A DNA stretch of 64,000 bases from an uncultured Olleya sp. (GTDB lineage: Bacteria; Bacteroidota; Bacteroidia; Flavobacteriales; Flavobacteriaceae): assembly GCA_947503885.1 (NCBI GenBank), contig CANNFD010000005.1:62001-126000 (forward strand), in the 5' to 3' direction. Under the pieces are notes generated by a model that was given only the letters and a program-made list of their open reading frames with translations, did not search any database and had not been told where the DNA came from. Below are positions 8,387-17,211 of this stretch, piece after piece. Each line of letters opens with the position of its first letter. Positions within the stretch are counted from its first letter, which is position 1. Both the position numbers and the translations under genes were made by a program.

Positions 8387-9664
8387 ATGAACACGCCATT
8401 AGCCGAAAGATTGAGACCGCAAACCTTAGACGACTATATTAGTCAGTCGCATTTAGTGGGTAAAAACGGTACATTAACCAAACATATCCAACAAGGTATT
8501 ATACCTAGCATGATACTTTGGGGGCCACCTGGGATTGGAAAAACGACTTTGGCTAATATTATTGCACAAACGTCTAAACGCCCATTTTACACCTTAAGTG
8601 CTATTAGCTCTGGGGTAAAAGATGTGCGCGAGGTTATTGAAAAGGCTAAAAATAGTGGTGGTTTGTTTACTGCTAAGAATCCTATTTTATTTATTGACGA
8701 GATCCATAGGTTTAGCAAATCGCAACAAGATAGCTTACTTCAAGCTGTGGAAAAGGGTTGGGTGACTTTAATTGGTGCTACGACTGAAAACCCAAGTTTT
8801 GAAGTCATATCCGCATTATTGTCACGCTGTCAGGTTTATATTTTAAATGCTTTTGAAAAAAAGGATTTAGAAGCCCTTTTAAAGCGTGCTATTGATAAAG
8901 ATGAATACATATCTAAAAAGAATATAAAACTTAAAGAAACTAGCGCTTTATTGCGTTTATCTGGTGGTGATGCCCGAAAGTTATTAAACATATTTGAACT
9001 TGTTGTAAATAGCGAAGACATAGAGCCTATCACAATAACTGATGCAATGGTTTTGGATAAGGTGCAAAATAATACAGTACGTTATGATAAAACTGGAGAG
9101 CAGCATTATGATATTGTGTCGGCTTTTATAAAATCTATTAGAGGTAGTGATCCTAATGCTGCTGTGTATTATTTGGCTAGAATGGTTGAAGGCGGTGAGG
9201 ATGTAAAATTTATTGCACGACGCATGCTTATTTTAGCTAGTGAGGATATTGGTAATGCTAATCCTACTGCATTGGTTATGGCAAATACTACGTTTCAGGC
9301 TGTAACAACAATTGGTTATCCTGAGTCTAGGATTATTTTAAGCCAATGTGCAACGTATTTAGCATGTTCGCCAAAAAGTAATGCTGCTTATATGGCAATT
9401 AACCAAGCACAGCAATTAGTAAAACAAACTGGCGATTTAAGCGTGCCTTTAAATATTAGAAATGCACCAACAAAATTAATGAAGGACATTGGTTATGGCG
9501 AGGACTATAAATACAGCCATGATTTTGAAAATAATTTTGCTAATCAAGAGTTTTTACCAAAAGAAATTAGCAACACTAAATTATACAAACCAGGTAATAA
9601 TGCTAGAGAAAATGCACAACGTGACTTTTTAAAATTACGTTGGAAAGAAAAATATGGCTACTAG
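8387..9664 (+). CDS. rarA: Replication-associated recombination ATPase RarA (MgsA)
   Basis: A 425-residue AAA+ ATPase of the RarA/MgsA/WRNIP1 family that acts at stalled replication forks. It begins PLAERLRPQTLDDYISQSHL, with Walker A GPPGIGKTT (46-54) and Walker B FIDEIHRF (102-109). The sensor 1 segment is GATTENPSF. The C-terminal tetramerisation region includes GSDPNAAVYYLARMVEGGED and the end part YKPGNNARENAQRDFLKLRW, here shortened by the length limit. The length is typical of the family. Its last 4 bases overlap the convergent gene at 9661-10497. Confidence 0.95.
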   Translation: MNTPLAERLRPQTLDDYISQSHLVGKNGTLTKHIQQGIIPSMILWGPPGIGKTTLANIIAQTSKRPFYTLSAISSGVKDVREVIEKAKNSGGLFTAKNPILFIDEIHRFSKSQQDSLLQAVEKGWVTLIGATTENPSFEVISALLSRCQVYILNAFEKKDLEALLKRAIDKDEYISKKNIKLKETSALLRLSGGDARKLLNIFELVVNSEDIEPITITDAMVLDKVQNNTVRYDKTGEQHYDIVSAFIKSIRGSDPNAAVYYLARMVEGGEDVKFIARRMLILASEDIGNANPTALVMANTTFQAVTTIGYPESRIILSQCATYLACSPKSNAAYMAINQAQQLVKQTGDLSVPLNIRNAPTKLMKDIGYGEDYKYSHDFENNFANQEFLPKEISNTKLYKPGNNARENAQRDFLKLRWKEKYGY

Positions 9665-10497
9665 AATTTAATATCTAAACTTTTTACTTGTAGTGCATTA
9701 TCTAAATATTGTGCTATTACCCATTGGTTATTAATTTTATAAATTAATGCGTCAACCCCTTGTACAATATAATAGTCTTCTTTTCCAGAAAACAGAATAG
9801 TATAAACAACTTTATTGTTACTGTCTTTTAAATTATAACTAAATACTGAACCTTCAATTAAATGGGCTTTTAAAGTAGTGTTTATTTTAGTTGCTGTTTG
9901 TGGTGTATCCTCTACTTTAAGATTAGCTTTAACTGCTTTTACAGTTTCTGGTTTATTGTTTTCTGCAATTGGCTTATCTTGATTTTGAGTTGCTTTAAGT
10001 GTTTTGATTTCTTCCTTTAAAGCTGCGACTTGTTCTGTTGTTTTGTCAACTTTAGGGTTGTAGTCATGTGTAAAACTAGAAAAGGTTTTAAACGCATTAC
10101 GTGTAGCTTCATTATAAGCTACAATGTATTTTTTATCTCTAGATTCACCAATTTGTGATGTAAAAACAATTTCTTTTCTGCAGTTTTCAAATTGTACCGC
10201 AACTTTAGTATTAAATATTGAAGACGAATTAATTAAACTTGCATGTAATACTAAACAGCCATTATTAATAGCATCTTCCGGTAGTTCTTGACGGTTTGTA
10301 AATGCTGTAAAATTTTGCTTTTCTAATAAAAACTTAGTCAATCCATTGATTCTATATTGATTGGCTTCCGTTTGAAACTCAAATTGATCTGGTACAACGA
10401 CATACTTATAATCATTAAGTTGTTCTTGTGCATGCAATCCAGTAGATATACTAATTAGTACTATTAATATTGTAAGGATTTTATATTGAATTTTCAT
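9661..10497 (-). CDS. Exported protein of unknown function with coiled-coil linker
   Basis: A 278-residue protein with a signal peptide (residues 1-23, ending LHA before QEQ). Residues 25-150 form a compact domain (YKYVVVPDQFEFQ, GLTKFLLEKQNF, RKEIVFTSQIGESRDKKYIV). A Lys/Glu/Gln-rich linker (about 155-205, TTEQVAALKEEIKTLKATQ) of likely coiled-coil character follows, then a C-terminal beta-rich domain ending IAQYLDNALQVKSLDIKF. It is the last gene of a three-gene minus-strand run, 2 bases after the HAD phosphatase, and overlaps rarA by 4 bases. I do not recognise a functional family; a periplasmic location is inferred from the signal peptide. Confidence 0.75.
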   Translation of the reverse strand: MKIQYKILTILIVLISISTGLHAQEQLNDYKYVVVPDQFEFQTEANQYRINGLTKFLLEKQNFTAFTNRQELPEDAINNGCLVLHASLINSSSIFNTKVAVQFENCRKEIVFTSQIGESRDKKYIVAYNEATRNAFKTFSSFTHDYNPKVDKTTEQVAALKEEIKTLKATQNQDKPIAENNKPETVKAVKANLKVEDTPQTATKINTTLKAHLIEGSVFSYNLKDSNNKVVYTILFSGKEDYYIVQGVDALIYKINNQWVIAQYLDNALQVKSLDIKF

Positions 10498-10499
10498 AA

Positions 10500-11192
10500 T
10501 TATAGGTATTTTTTAATGTCTAATAAGTGATTTACTACTTTTATTTCTGGTTTAATTTCTGCTTTATGATAATTAAAACAAATGGCATCCAAGCCAATGT
10601 CTAATGCACCTAATATATCTGCTTCATAATTATCTCCAATCATTATGCTGTTTTCAAAACCTGCATTAGCTAAATCTAATGCATAATTAAATATTTTAGG
10701 GTTAGGTTTTTTTACACCTGCTACCTCTGCACTTGTTACTGTTACAAAGTATTTATCTAACTTAGATCCTTTTAATTTATTGTTTTGTGCCTCCTTAAAT
10801 CCATTGGTAATTATGTGTAACTTATATTTATTTTTAAGATAGTCTAACAACTCTATTGTGCCATCAAAAACATGGTTAAAACTTGTTAGATGGTTTAAAT
10901 AATCGTTGGATAAGTTATTAATTAAATCGTCATTGATAGTATACTGCATAGCATCAAATGTTTCTTTTAATCGGTTGTAGCGCAAATCATCCTTTGTTAC
11001 TTTTTCGTCTCTATATAGTTTCCAATATTTAAGATTAATAGGTTCATAATGACTTAAAAAGTCTGTTAATCCTGTATTAACATTATGTTTTTTAAAAATA
11101 AAATCAAAGGTTAATGCTGAATTTTTATCAAAATCCCAAAGGGTATGATCTAAATCAAAAAACACATGTTCTACTTTATTTTGTTTTGGCAT
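10500..11192 (-). CDS. YjjG-family HAD nucleotidase
   Basis: A 230-residue haloacid-dehalogenase-superfamily phosphatase, closest to the YjjG pyrimidine 5'-nucleotidases that remove non-canonical nucleotides. Motif I is FFDLDHTLWD with Asp13 and Asp15. Motif II is HIITNG, motif III a lysine in GVKKPNPKIF, and motif IV MIGDNYEADILGA. A helical cap lies between motifs I and II. It overlaps the upstream deacetylase-like gene by 17 bases and precedes the exported protein by 2 bases, so the three genes form an operon. The substrate is assigned only by family resemblance. Confidence 0.85.
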   Translation of the reverse strand: MPKQNKVEHVFFDLDHTLWDFDKNSALTFDFIFKKHNVNTGLTDFLSHYEPINLKYWKLYRDEKVTKDDLRYNRLKETFDAMQYTINDDLINNLSNDYLNHLTSFNHVFDGTIELLDYLKNKYKLHIITNGFKEAQNNKLKGSKLDKYFVTVTSAEVAGVKKPNPKIFNYALDLANAGFENSIMIGDNYEADILGALDIGLDAICFNYHKAEIKPEIKVVNHLLDIKKYL

Positions 11193-12474
11193 CTAATATT
11201 ATATTAAAAAGTGTTTTAAAATGTTTCCAACGCTCTTGTTTACTAAACGTATAGTTATGAAAAACAGGCACAAAAGTACCATTAACATTTTTTACACTAT
11301 GTATTAATCTTTTTAAGGCTTGCTCCTTATCTAATAACGAGTTGTATTTTAAAAAAGCAAAATCTAAGGCTTGATATGGTACTACTTTTAGAGGTGTTTG
11401 AACTTCAAAATCTACATCGTAAAATAAAAACGGTGTACAAGTTCCTGCTCTAAAACCTAGGTGGTTTACATAACCCATTGTATAATCTTCTGGGATTTCT
11501 AACTCAACTAGATTGCGATAGGATTCCGGTAAATTTACTTTAGAAAACGATTGCCTAGACCCTACAATAGCTGTATTAATTATAGCTTCCATTCTGTTTT
11601 TTTCCTCTTTAAGCAAGTTTAAATTTGTTAATGCAAAAAAAGAAGTCTTAATACCTACTTGACAATAATCTGCTACGTGCTTTATAAGCGAAATAAATTT
11701 TTGCTTTTGTGGGTTTATATTTTTATCAAAAGTTGAAAAATCCCCTATTAAAAAGAAAAAGACAAATTTAAATTTTGAAGATTTTTGTTTATTGATAATA
11801 TACTTATAAGTATCGTAGGGATCACGTTTAAACCCAGTTAATACTGAAACTCTTTCGTACAAGCGTTTAAATTTAAAAGTAAATAAATCTTTAGTTGTAC
11901 CACCTATAGTACGCATCATTCCTTTTAGCTTATACTCGTAAGCAAGCGGGACATCAATTACAGGTTTTACAGTATATTTTTGTTTCGGAAACTTAAAATC
12001 GGGATAGTTTTCTTTTAAAACATCTTTAAACTTATACGCCCAAATATCAACTACTGGCTGGTCTAAAAAGTTGTTCTGAAAGGCTAAACTTTCTTCTGCT
12101 GTAAAACGACCAAATTCGTCTTTTACATGCGGTAGATACTCCTCATATCTACTAATTAAATAAAAAGAGGCAGCAAAAATATCAAAAGGCAAAGCGCTTT
12201 TATCTCCTGTTGGAAAAAAGCATTTAGTATCCAACCAAGGTAACACTGTAATATCTATATCTGATAGTCCTTGCTCAAATAGCAAGTCATTACTGCGTAT
12301 AAAAATCTCGCTACTTAATGGTTGTCTAGCGTAGGACATTTTTAAACTGTCATGTGCTATAAACTCTTCAATTACGGTAGTAAAACTTACAGGTATCCCT
12401 AAAATTCTAGTACAAATATGTTTAAAAACATATTTAACTCTTGGCGTGATTTTATGTGTATATACTAATAGCAT
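11176..12474 (-). CDS. Polysaccharide deacetylase-like protein
   Basis: A 432-residue protein of a Bacteroidetes family annotated as polysaccharide deacetylase-like. An N-terminal extra domain (MLLVYTHKITPRVKYVFKH, about 1-190) precedes a C-terminal region resembling a NodB fold, with FFFLIGDFSTFDKNINPQ, IGSRQSF-like segment VGSRQSFSKVNLPESY, the stretch MGYVNHLGFRAGTCTPFLFY and a final VFHNYTFS. The FRAGT and HNYTFS segments match conserved spots of this group. It is predicted cytosolic, with no signal peptide. It starts the three-gene minus-strand operon. An envelope polysaccharide role is probable, but the substrate is unknown. Confidence 0.75.
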   Translation of the reverse strand: MLLVYTHKITPRVKYVFKHICTRILGIPVSFTTVIEEFIAHDSLKMSYARQPLSSEIFIRSNDLLFEQGLSDIDITVLPWLDTKCFFPTGDKSALPFDIFAASFYLISRYEEYLPHVKDEFGRFTAEESLAFQNNFLDQPVVDIWAYKFKDVLKENYPDFKFPKQKYTVKPVIDVPLAYEYKLKGMMRTIGGTTKDLFTFKFKRLYERVSVLTGFKRDPYDTYKYIINKQKSSKFKFVFFFLIGDFSTFDKNINPQKQKFISLIKHVADYCQVGIKTSFFALTNLNLLKEEKNRMEAIINTAIVGSRQSFSKVNLPESYRNLVELEIPEDYTMGYVNHLGFRAGTCTPFLFYDVDFEVQTPLKVVPYQALDFAFLKYNSLLDKEQALKRLIHSVKNVNGTFVPVFHNYTFSKQERWKHFKTLFNIILDAKTK

Positions 12475-12585
12475 TATTAAGTAGTTAGTGACTAGTATTA
12501 AGTAAACAGTCCACTAATCTCAAAAATATGAAATTCTGAAATCTAATCTTCAGTTTTAGATATATGTTTTAGAAAAATTAAGATT

Positions 12586-13284
12586 TTAAAGCATCCCATC
12601 ATCTGCAAAGCTAAAGTAACTTTGTTCTGTAATAATCAAATGGTCTAACACTTTTATGTCTAAACTTTGCGCTGCAGTTTTTAATTTTAAAGTCACTTCT
12701 TTATCTGCTTGACTAGGTTTTAAAGTGCCTGACGGATGGTTATGAGATAATATTAGTCCAACTGCACCAACCTCTAAAGCTGTTTTTAAAACTAAACGCG
12801 TATCCACTAAAGTCCCAGTAATACCTCCTTTACTTAATTGATTTTTATAAATGACTTTATTAGAATTATTTAGATATACAATCCAAAACTCTTCATGTGG
12901 TAACTCACCAATAATAGGCTGCATCAACTCGAAAACAGACTTACTTGATGTAATTTTCTTTTTATCTAATGCTTCTTCTCCCCTGCGTCGTCTTCCTAAT
13001 TCTAAAGCTGCAATAATGCTTATGGCTTTAGCTTCACCAATACCTTTAAAAGCAGTTAATTGCTTGATGCTAAGCTTACCAAGTTTGCTTAAATTATTAT
13101 CTGTAGAGGCTAAAATACGTTTACATAATGCTACTGCACTTTCTTCTCTGTTACCAGAACCTATTAGGATAGCAACCAACTCTGCATCACTTAATGCTGC
13201 TTTTCCTTTATACAATAGCTTTTCGCGAGGTTGATCATCTTGAGACCAGTTTTTTATTGAAAATGAAGTGCTTTTATCAGACAT
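12586..13284 (-). CDS. radC: RadC-family JAB/MPN domain protein
   Basis: A 232-residue RadC homologue. An N-terminal helix-hairpin-helix region (about 20-100, LSDAELVAILIGSG and LTAFKGIGEAKA) precedes a JAB1/MPN metalloprotease-like domain with the JAMM zinc ligands His181, His183 and Asp194 in SHNHPSGTLKPSQAD and the upstream glutamate near residue 131-132 (HEEFW). The historical DNA repair role is disputed, so the true substrate is open. It has its own upstream region and is divergent from the GMC oxidoreductase. Confidence 0.92.
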   Translation of the reverse strand: MSDKSTSFSIKNWSQDDQPREKLLYKGKAALSDAELVAILIGSGNREESAVALCKRILASTDNNLSKLGKLSIKQLTAFKGIGEAKAISIIAALELGRRRRGEEALDKKKITSSKSVFELMQPIIGELPHEEFWIVYLNNSNKVIYKNQLSKGGITGTLVDTRLVLKTALEVGAVGLILSHNHPSGTLKPSQADKEVTLKLKTAAQSLDIKVLDHLIITEQSYFSFADDGML

Positions 13285-13451
13285 TTGATAAATCTACACA
13301 ATATTTTTTTATTTTTTAAATTAAACAAAAGAGTTTCAGCATAATAGCTTCTCCCTTTATTCTATAAATTAAAAACAACCATAAATTAAACTATTGATAA
13401 AGTATCAAATATTAAATTATCAGTGATTTATTTCTATTATATTAGTGGTTT

Positions 13452-13466
13452 AGACATATAATGTCT
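13452..13466. promoter_or_regulatory. Short inverted repeat upstream of the GMC oxidoreductase
   Basis: AGACAT-ATA-ATGTCT is a perfect 6-bp inverted repeat, 26 bases before the GMC start codon in the 208-base divergent region with radC. It has the form of a dimeric repressor site, but AT-rich DNA yields such repeats by chance. Confidence 0.25.
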
Positions 13467-13492
13467 TATTAAAACGCCTTGTTAAAATAAAA

Positions 13493-15067
13493 ATGGAATA
13501 CGATTATATAATAGTTGGTAGTGGTTTTGGAGGCTCGGTAAGTGCATTACGCTTATCTAAAAAAGGCTATAAGGTTTTAGTTGTTGAAAAAGGAAAATGG
13601 TTTAAGGCTAAAGACTTCCCTAAAACCAATTGGAATTTTAAAAAATGGTTATGGATGCCAAAATTACATTTTTTTGGTATTATGAAGCTAAGCGTCTTTA
13701 GACACGTAGCTATACTTTCTGGAACAGGTGTTGGTGGTGGCTCGTTAGTATATGCTAATACTTTACCTATACCAAAATCCACTTTTTTTAAAACAGGAAC
13801 TTGGTCCAAACTTAATGATTGGGAAACCGAGTTAAAACCTTATTATGACGAAGCTTTAAGAATGCTTGGCGCAACTAAAAACCCTAAATTATTTGATGGA
13901 GATATTGGGTTAAAAAAAGTAGCACAACAACTTAATATGGAAGCTAAGTTTGACGCTACAAATGTTGCTGTTTATTTTGGTGAAGAAAATGTAACAAAAG
14001 AAGACCCTTATTTTGAAGGAATAGGTCCAGATAGAACCGGCTGTAATTTTTGTGGAGCTTGTATGACTGGTTGCCGAAACAACTCCAAAAACACTTTGGA
14101 TAAAAACTATTTGTATTTAGCACAAAAGTATGGTGCTAAAATCTTATCCGAACACGAGGTTTATGATGTAAAACCTATAAATGTAGAAGATGGTACAGAA
14201 GGTTATGAAGTCGCAATAAAAACAAGCACAAAACTTTTTACTAAAAGAAAAACAATTAAGAGTAAAGCTGTTATTTTTTCAGGTGGTGTATTAGGTACTG
14301 TCAAACTTTTACTAAAGTTAAAAACAACTTCTTTACCAAACATTTCTGATAGATTAGGACAAGATATTAGAACCAATAATGAAACTTTAGTCAGCGTGTC
14401 TAGCCTTGATAAAGACAAAGACTTCTCTAAAGGTGTAGCAATTGGTAGCATTTTAGATACTGACGAGAATAGTCATCTTGAAATTTGTAGATACTCTGAA
14501 GGGTCTAATGCATGGAAACTGATTCATTTTCCATATGTTACAGGTCGTAACGTTTTAGTGCGTTTATTAAAAGTTATAGCAGCTTTAATAAAATCGCCCG
14601 TTAAGTATTTCAAAATCTATTTTGTTAATAGCTGGGCTAAAAAAACAGTAGTTTTACTTTTTATGCAAACTTTAGATAGCACCCTTAGATTTAAACGGAA
14701 TATTTTTGGGTTAATGACCTCAACAGTTAGCACAGGTCAAAAACCAACCCCTTTTATACCGGAATCTATCAAACTAATCAAAGCGTATAGTAAAGCTGTA
14801 AATGGTGTTAGCACCTCTTTTGCTTTAGAGACTTTAGCTGGCATCCCTTCTACTGCTCATGTTTTAGGTGGTGCAGTAATGGGAGAATCTGCTACGGAAG
14901 GCGTAATTGATAAAAACAATAACGTCTTTGGTTACAAAAACCTTTATATTATTGATGGGTCAATGATATCAGCAAATCCTGGTGTTAATCCATCGTTGTC
15001 AATCACTGCAATTGCAGAGCGAGCAATGGACCAAATACCAAATAAAAGTGAACTAAACAACTACTAA
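13493..15067 (+). CDS. GMC-family FAD oxidoreductase with ferredoxin-like cysteine motif
   Basis: A 524-residue glucose-methanol-choline oxidoreductase, nearest to the cholesterol-oxidase-like bacterial branch. The Rossmann FAD motif is VGSGFGG (Gly9, Gly11, Gly14), followed by VVEKGKWF. A second FAD contact region is GTGVGGGSLVYANTL. The C-terminal GMC motif includes VLGGAVMGES and IIDGSMISANPGVNPSLSI. Between them lie Cys184, Cys187, Cys190 and Cys194 (CNFCGACMTGC), a CxxCxxCxxxC array like a [4Fe-4S] ferredoxin site, which this GMC branch often carries. It is the first gene of a likely pair with the transglutaminase-like gene 40 bases downstream. The alcohol or sterol-like substrate is unknown. 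Confidence 0.88.
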   Translation: MEYDYIIVGSGFGGSVSALRLSKKGYKVLVVEKGKWFKAKDFPKTNWNFKKWLWMPKLHFFGIMKLSVFRHVAILSGTGVGGGSLVYANTLPIPKSTFFKTGTWSKLNDWETELKPYYDEALRMLGATKNPKLFDGDIGLKKVAQQLNMEAKFDATNVAVYFGEENVTKEDPYFEGIGPDRTGCNFCGACMTGCRNNSKNTLDKNYLYLAQKYGAKILSEHEVYDVKPINVEDGTEGYEVAIKTSTKLFTKRKTIKSKAVIFSGGVLGTVKLLLKLKTTSLPNISDRLGQDIRTNNETLVSVSSLDKDKDFSKGVAIGSILDTDENSHLEICRYSEGSNAWKLIHFPYVTGRNVLVRLLKVIAALIKSPVKYFKIYFVNSWAKKTVVLLFMQTLDSTLRFKRNIFGLMTSTVSTGQKPTPFIPESIKLIKAYSKAVNGVSTSFALETLAGIPSTAHVLGGAVMGESATEGVIDKNNNVFGYKNLYIIDGSMISANPGVNPSLSITAIAERAMDQIPNKSELNNY

Positions 15068-15107
15068 ACTTTAGTACTAGTGGTTTTTAAATTAAAAACT
15101 TAAGTTA

Positions 15108-15770
15108 ATGGAAAACACATATTTAGAAGAGAATTATAATTTTGATTATTCCTCTATTGAAATTCAAAATTTAATTAAAAAAATTAATGATGCAAACAAT
15201 AAAAACACATCATTAGATTTTGCTTTAAATGCTTATTACTATATCCGAGATACTTGGCCATATAACCCGTATCGCTTAAGCTTAAATGAAGACGATTGGA
15301 AAGCCTCTAAAATTTGCACACATAAAACTGGACATTGTTTAGACAAAGCGGTGTTATTAATTAGTGTTTTACGCGCAAAAAATATTCCGGCTAGATTAGG
15401 TTTAGCAAAAGTTAAAAACCATATTGCTGTTGAAGAAATTGTCGAAAAATTTGGTAATGATGTCCTTGTACCACATGGTTATGTGGAGATTTATTTAAAT
15501 AAAAAATGGGTGAAAGCAACTCCTGCTTTTAATAAAACTTTATGCGAAAAACTTAATGTTTCGCCTTTAGAATTTGATGGTGAGAATGACTCAATATTTC
15601 AGTCATATGACGTGTCTGGAAAAGTAGAATTTATGGAGTATTTAGAAGATTATGGCACTTTTAATCACGTACCACTTCCTTATATGTTTCAACTAATGAA
15701 AGAGTCTTACCCTGCAATAAAAGAGCGTAATATTAAATTAGGAATGGTATTAAACTTAGCAGACATTTAA
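15108..15770 (+). CDS. Transglutaminase-like domain protein
   Basis: A 220-residue cytosolic protein of the transglutaminase-like superfamily. The nucleophile region is KTGHCLDKAVLLISVLRAKN with Cys77, and the probable catalytic His123 lies in VPHGYVEIYL. The third position, usually an Asp in a W..VDPT-like strand, reads KWVKATPAF, so the usual Asp is absent or displaced. It has no signal peptide. It follows the GMC oxidoreductase by 40 bases on the same strand, suggesting co-expression, and converges with mpl 17 bases away. Whether it is a hydrolase, a peptide-bond enzyme or inactive cannot be told from the sequence. Confidence 0.8.
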   Translation: MENTYLEENYNFDYSSIEIQNLIKKINDANNKNTSLDFALNAYYYIRDTWPYNPYRLSLNEDDWKASKICTHKTGHCLDKAVLLISVLRAKNIPARLGLAKVKNHIAVEEIVEKFGNDVLVPHGYVEIYLNKKWVKATPAFNKTLCEKLNVSPLEFDGENDSIFQSYDVSGKVEFMEYLEDYGTFNHVPLPYMFQLMKESYPAIKERNIKLGMVLNLADI

Positions 15771-15787
15771 TAATACATTACAGAATA

Positions 15788-17143
15788 TTACCCTAACAAC
15801 CCTTTAACCTCATCAAAATCTAATCCACCATAATTACCGCTACTCATTAACAACAACGCTTTATTATCAAGGTCTTGAGAGAATAAGTAGTTTTTAAAAT
15901 CATCTGGATTGGTATAAATAATTAAGTCGTCACGCTCAAAAGCATTGGCAATTTGCTCATGCGATACTGTATCCAATTTTTTTATTTCTACAGCATGTGG
16001 ACTATAAAATACTACTGCAACATCTGCTGCATCTAAAGCGCCTTTATATTCTTTTAAAAACTCAGCATTTAAACTACTATAAGTATGCAACTCTAAACAA
16101 GCGACTAAGGTACGGTTTACATATTGTTCTTTAACCGCGTTAGTTGTTGCCTCTACTTTACTTGGCGAGTGTGCAAAATCCTTATAAATCACGCTAGTTT
16201 TGCTTTCTGCAATTTTCTCTAAACGCTTACTTGCACCTTTAAAGGTTGCAATAGCTTCGTAAAAATCGTCTTCGTCAATTCCCATGTGTTGACAAATCCA
16301 TTTTGCTCCTGCTAAATTGTTTAAATTATGTTTTCCAAAGACTTCAATAGGCATTGGACCTTCTGGAGTATCTAAAAGGGTTTCGCCATTATCAACCGTA
16401 TATTCCGGTGTTTGGTAAGCGATTTTTCGAATTGGATTTTCTGATGCTTCAACAACACGTTTTACCTCAGCATCTTCTTCGTTATAATTAATGCTTCCGC
16501 CTTTTACTATGCTATCTACAAAAATGCTAAATTGCTCTACATAATTTTGATAAGTAGGAAACACATTAATGTGGTCCCAAGCAATTCCGCTTAATAACGC
16601 AATATTAGGTTTGTATAAATGAAACTTAGGTCGTCTGTCTATTGGGCTACTTAAATACTCGTCACCTTCTAACACGATAAAATCGTTGTTGTCTGTTAGT
16701 TTAACCATAACATCAAACCCTTCTAATTGTGCACCAACCATATAATCTACATCGCGATCATGGTAATGCATTACATGTAATATCATTGATGTAATAGTTG
16801 TTTTACCATGACTACCACCAATAACAACTCTAGTTTTGTGTTTAGATTGCTCGTATAAAAACTCTGGATAACTATAAATTTTTAAGCCTAAATCTTGTGC
16901 TTTAAGTAGCTCAGGATTATCTGCTTTGGCATGCATCCCTAAAACAATAGCATCTAAATTGTCCGTGATTTTTTCTGGAAACCATCCAAATTGTTCTGGT
17001 AACAATCCTTTGGCTTCTAATCTTGATTTTGAAGGTTCAAAAATAGTATCATCACTACCTGTAACTTGGTAGCCTTTATTATGTAATGCTAGTGCTAAGT
17101 TGTGCATGGCACTTCCGCCAATAGCTATAAAATGTACGTTCAT
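15788..17143 (-). CDS. mpl: UDP-MurNAc:L-Ala-gamma-D-Glu-meso-DAP ligase Mpl
   Basis: A 451-residue Mur-ligase-family enzyme that reattaches recycled murein tripeptide to UDP-MurNAc in the cytosol. The N-terminal UDP-binding motif is IAIGGSAMHNLALALHNKGY, the ATP P-loop GGSHGKTTITSMILHV and the central segment FIVLEGDEYLSSPIDRRPKF. The conserved DFAHSPSKVEATTNAV and ending SSGNYGGLDF separate it from MurC (which has GTHGKTTT). It stands alone with its own promoter box at 17166-17173. Confidence 0.92.
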   Translation of the reverse strand: MNVHFIAIGGSAMHNLALALHNKGYQVTGSDDTIFEPSKSRLEAKGLLPEQFGWFPEKITDNLDAIVLGMHAKADNPELLKAQDLGLKIYSYPEFLYEQSKHKTRVVIGGSHGKTTITSMILHVMHYHDRDVDYMVGAQLEGFDVMVKLTDNNDFIVLEGDEYLSSPIDRRPKFHLYKPNIALLSGIAWDHINVFPTYQNYVEQFSIFVDSIVKGGSINYNEEDAEVKRVVEASENPIRKIAYQTPEYTVDNGETLLDTPEGPMPIEVFGKHNLNNLAGAKWICQHMGIDEDDFYEAIATFKGASKRLEKIAESKTSVIYKDFAHSPSKVEATTNAVKEQYVNRTLVACLELHTYSSLNAEFLKEYKGALDAADVAVVFYSPHAVEIKKLDTVSHEQIANAFERDDLIIYTNPDDFKNYLFSQDLDNKALLLMSSGNYGGLDFDEVKGLLG

Positions 17144-17165
17144 TATCCTGATTTTGTAGAGTATT

Positions 17166-17173
17166 CAAAGATA
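17166..17173 (-). promoter_or_regulatory. Predicted -7 box of mpl
   Basis: On the minus strand the sequence reads TATCTTTG, an exact TAnnTTTG match, 22 bases before the mpl start codon. No clear -33 TTG is seen at the usual spacing. Confidence 0.5.
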
Positions 17174-17211
17174 ATAATAGATGTTAGAAACTGAAAGCTT
17201 TTTAATTAATA

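Noticed and set aside
12851-13234. 127-residue frame opposite radC, and other long antisense frames such as those at 29540-29875 and 51466-51792
   Set aside because: They are opposite-strand shadows of well-supported genes, with low-complexity composition and no start signals or known motifs.
13452-13466. Strong operator call for the AGACAT inverted repeat upstream of the GMC gene
   Set aside because: A six-base repeat in AT-rich DNA is expected by chance; kept only as a low-confidence site.
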